From Shimia thalassica (lineage in GTDB: Bacteria; Pseudomonadota; Alphaproteobacteria; Rhodobacterales; Rhodobacteraceae), in the NCBI RefSeq assembly GCF_001458215.1, contig NZ_CYTW01000004.1, forward strand, positions 248,001-312,000: a stretch of DNA of 64,000 bases, in the 5' to 3' direction. A model generated the notes under the pieces. It had not been told where the DNA came from. It saw only the letters and a list, made by a program, of their open reading frames with translations, and ran no database searches. The number at the start of each line of letters is the position of its first letter. Position 1 is the stretch's first letter. The position numbers were made by a program, and so were the translations under genes. Shown piece after piece: positions 63,749-64,000 of this stretch.

Positions 63749-64000
63749 TACCCAACTTCTCGAGCAGGTCATAAGAGCCAATGCCCAGCGGCTCGAGGCG
63801 CCCGCCAAAGAACTCCGCGCGGCCTCTGATCGCCGTAATCAGGAAGTCTCGGCACAGGCGCACAGCGATGTGGCGGCAGCGGATTCAAGCGCCAGCACGG
63901 CCCTGATCCGGGCACAGGCCTATCGCGCCGTCATGGTGTTGCTGGCAATGTCGGTTCTGGCAATCGCAATCGGGTTTGCCATTTGGCTGGTTATGGGGGC
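63732..64000 (+). CDS. Membrane protein, C-terminus cut by window edge
   Basis: The frame starts at ATG 63732 with AGGAG six bases upstream and is open to the edge (89 codons). The product opens MREQHDTQLLEQVIRANAQR, with a charged helical segment (residues 1-60, likely coiled coil) and then a hydrophobic helix (AVMVLLAMSVLAIAIGFAIW, about 66-85). The start lies within the last codons of the upstream gene, so expression is coupled. It is probably a partner of the larger protein. No family assigned. Confidence 0.7.
   Translation, partial: MREQHDTQLLEQVIRANAQRLEAPAKELRAASDRRNQEVSAQAHSDVAAADSSASTALIRAQAYRAVMVLLAMSVLAIAIGFAIWLVMG

Noticed and set aside
1-64000. tRNA, rRNA, CRISPR arrays, integrase or attachment sites
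   Set aside because: I looked at the intergenic stretches and saw no cloverleaf, repeat array or integrase gene; a covariance-model search could still find something.

Overview
The window looks like a chromosomal segment of a Roseobacter-clade alphaproteobacterium (Rhodobacteraceae). The evidence is the gene order rimP-nusA-ylxR-infB, the dnaK promoter with an alphaproteobacterial sigma-32 pattern, UbiG, Kdo and LPS-type sugar genes, a fused double-NBD peptide ABC transporter, and many best-guess family matches typical of marine Rhodobacteraceae. I could not run a search, so the taxonomic call is inference. I see no tRNA, rRNA, CRISPR array or prophage.

Region 1 (1-15.8 kb) is a surface-polysaccharide region. 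A minus-strand run (galU, galE, a GT4, a TTG-started GT2, a GT14-type transferase and a sulfotransferase cut by the left edge) follows a Wza-like export lipoprotein. To the right lie a CapD/FlaA1-type nucleotide-sugar dehydratase (+), a UDP-glucuronate-type epimerase, a GT2, kdsB and cysQ (all -), then a KpsM-like ABC permease and an SH3-domain secreted protein (+). Sulfotransferase plus CysQ suggests a sulfated glycan.

Region 2 (15.8-35.4 kb) is mostly housekeeping: alkB, dnaK-dnaJ behind a heat-shock promoter, a periplasmic amino-acid binding protein, radC, a two-gene periplasmic unit (unknown anchored protein plus a PstS-like/OmpA fusion), secA divergent from a parvulin-argJ-mutT operon, a 45-codon small gene, and the infB-ylxR-nusA-rimP transcription/translation operon with a terminator-like hairpin in its leader.

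Region 3 (35.4-50.8 kb) carries a peptide ABC transporter operon, a proline iminopeptidase, ubiG, the comF-grxC-nitrilase-marR operon, a NDUFAF5-like methyltransferase, hemH, and a cell-wall cluster of two YkuD L,D-transpeptidases around a CAP-domain lipoprotein.

Region 4 (49.5-60.3 kb) holds an RNA methyltransferase, an ABC exporter, the CCA-adding enzyme, two Nudix hydrolases, hslO, a response-regulator/PP2C phosphatase divergent from an HPt protein, a polytopic membrane protein, argG and a SCP2 protein behind tandem TTTGTACAAA palindromes and a perfect hairpin.

Region 5 (60.3-64 kb) is more accessory: an internally deleted IS6-like element that keeps both inverted ends, an AraC regulator, and an unrecognised pair of overlapping genes for membrane/coiled-coil proteins, the second cut by the right edge. 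This pair is the best candidate for something undescribed.
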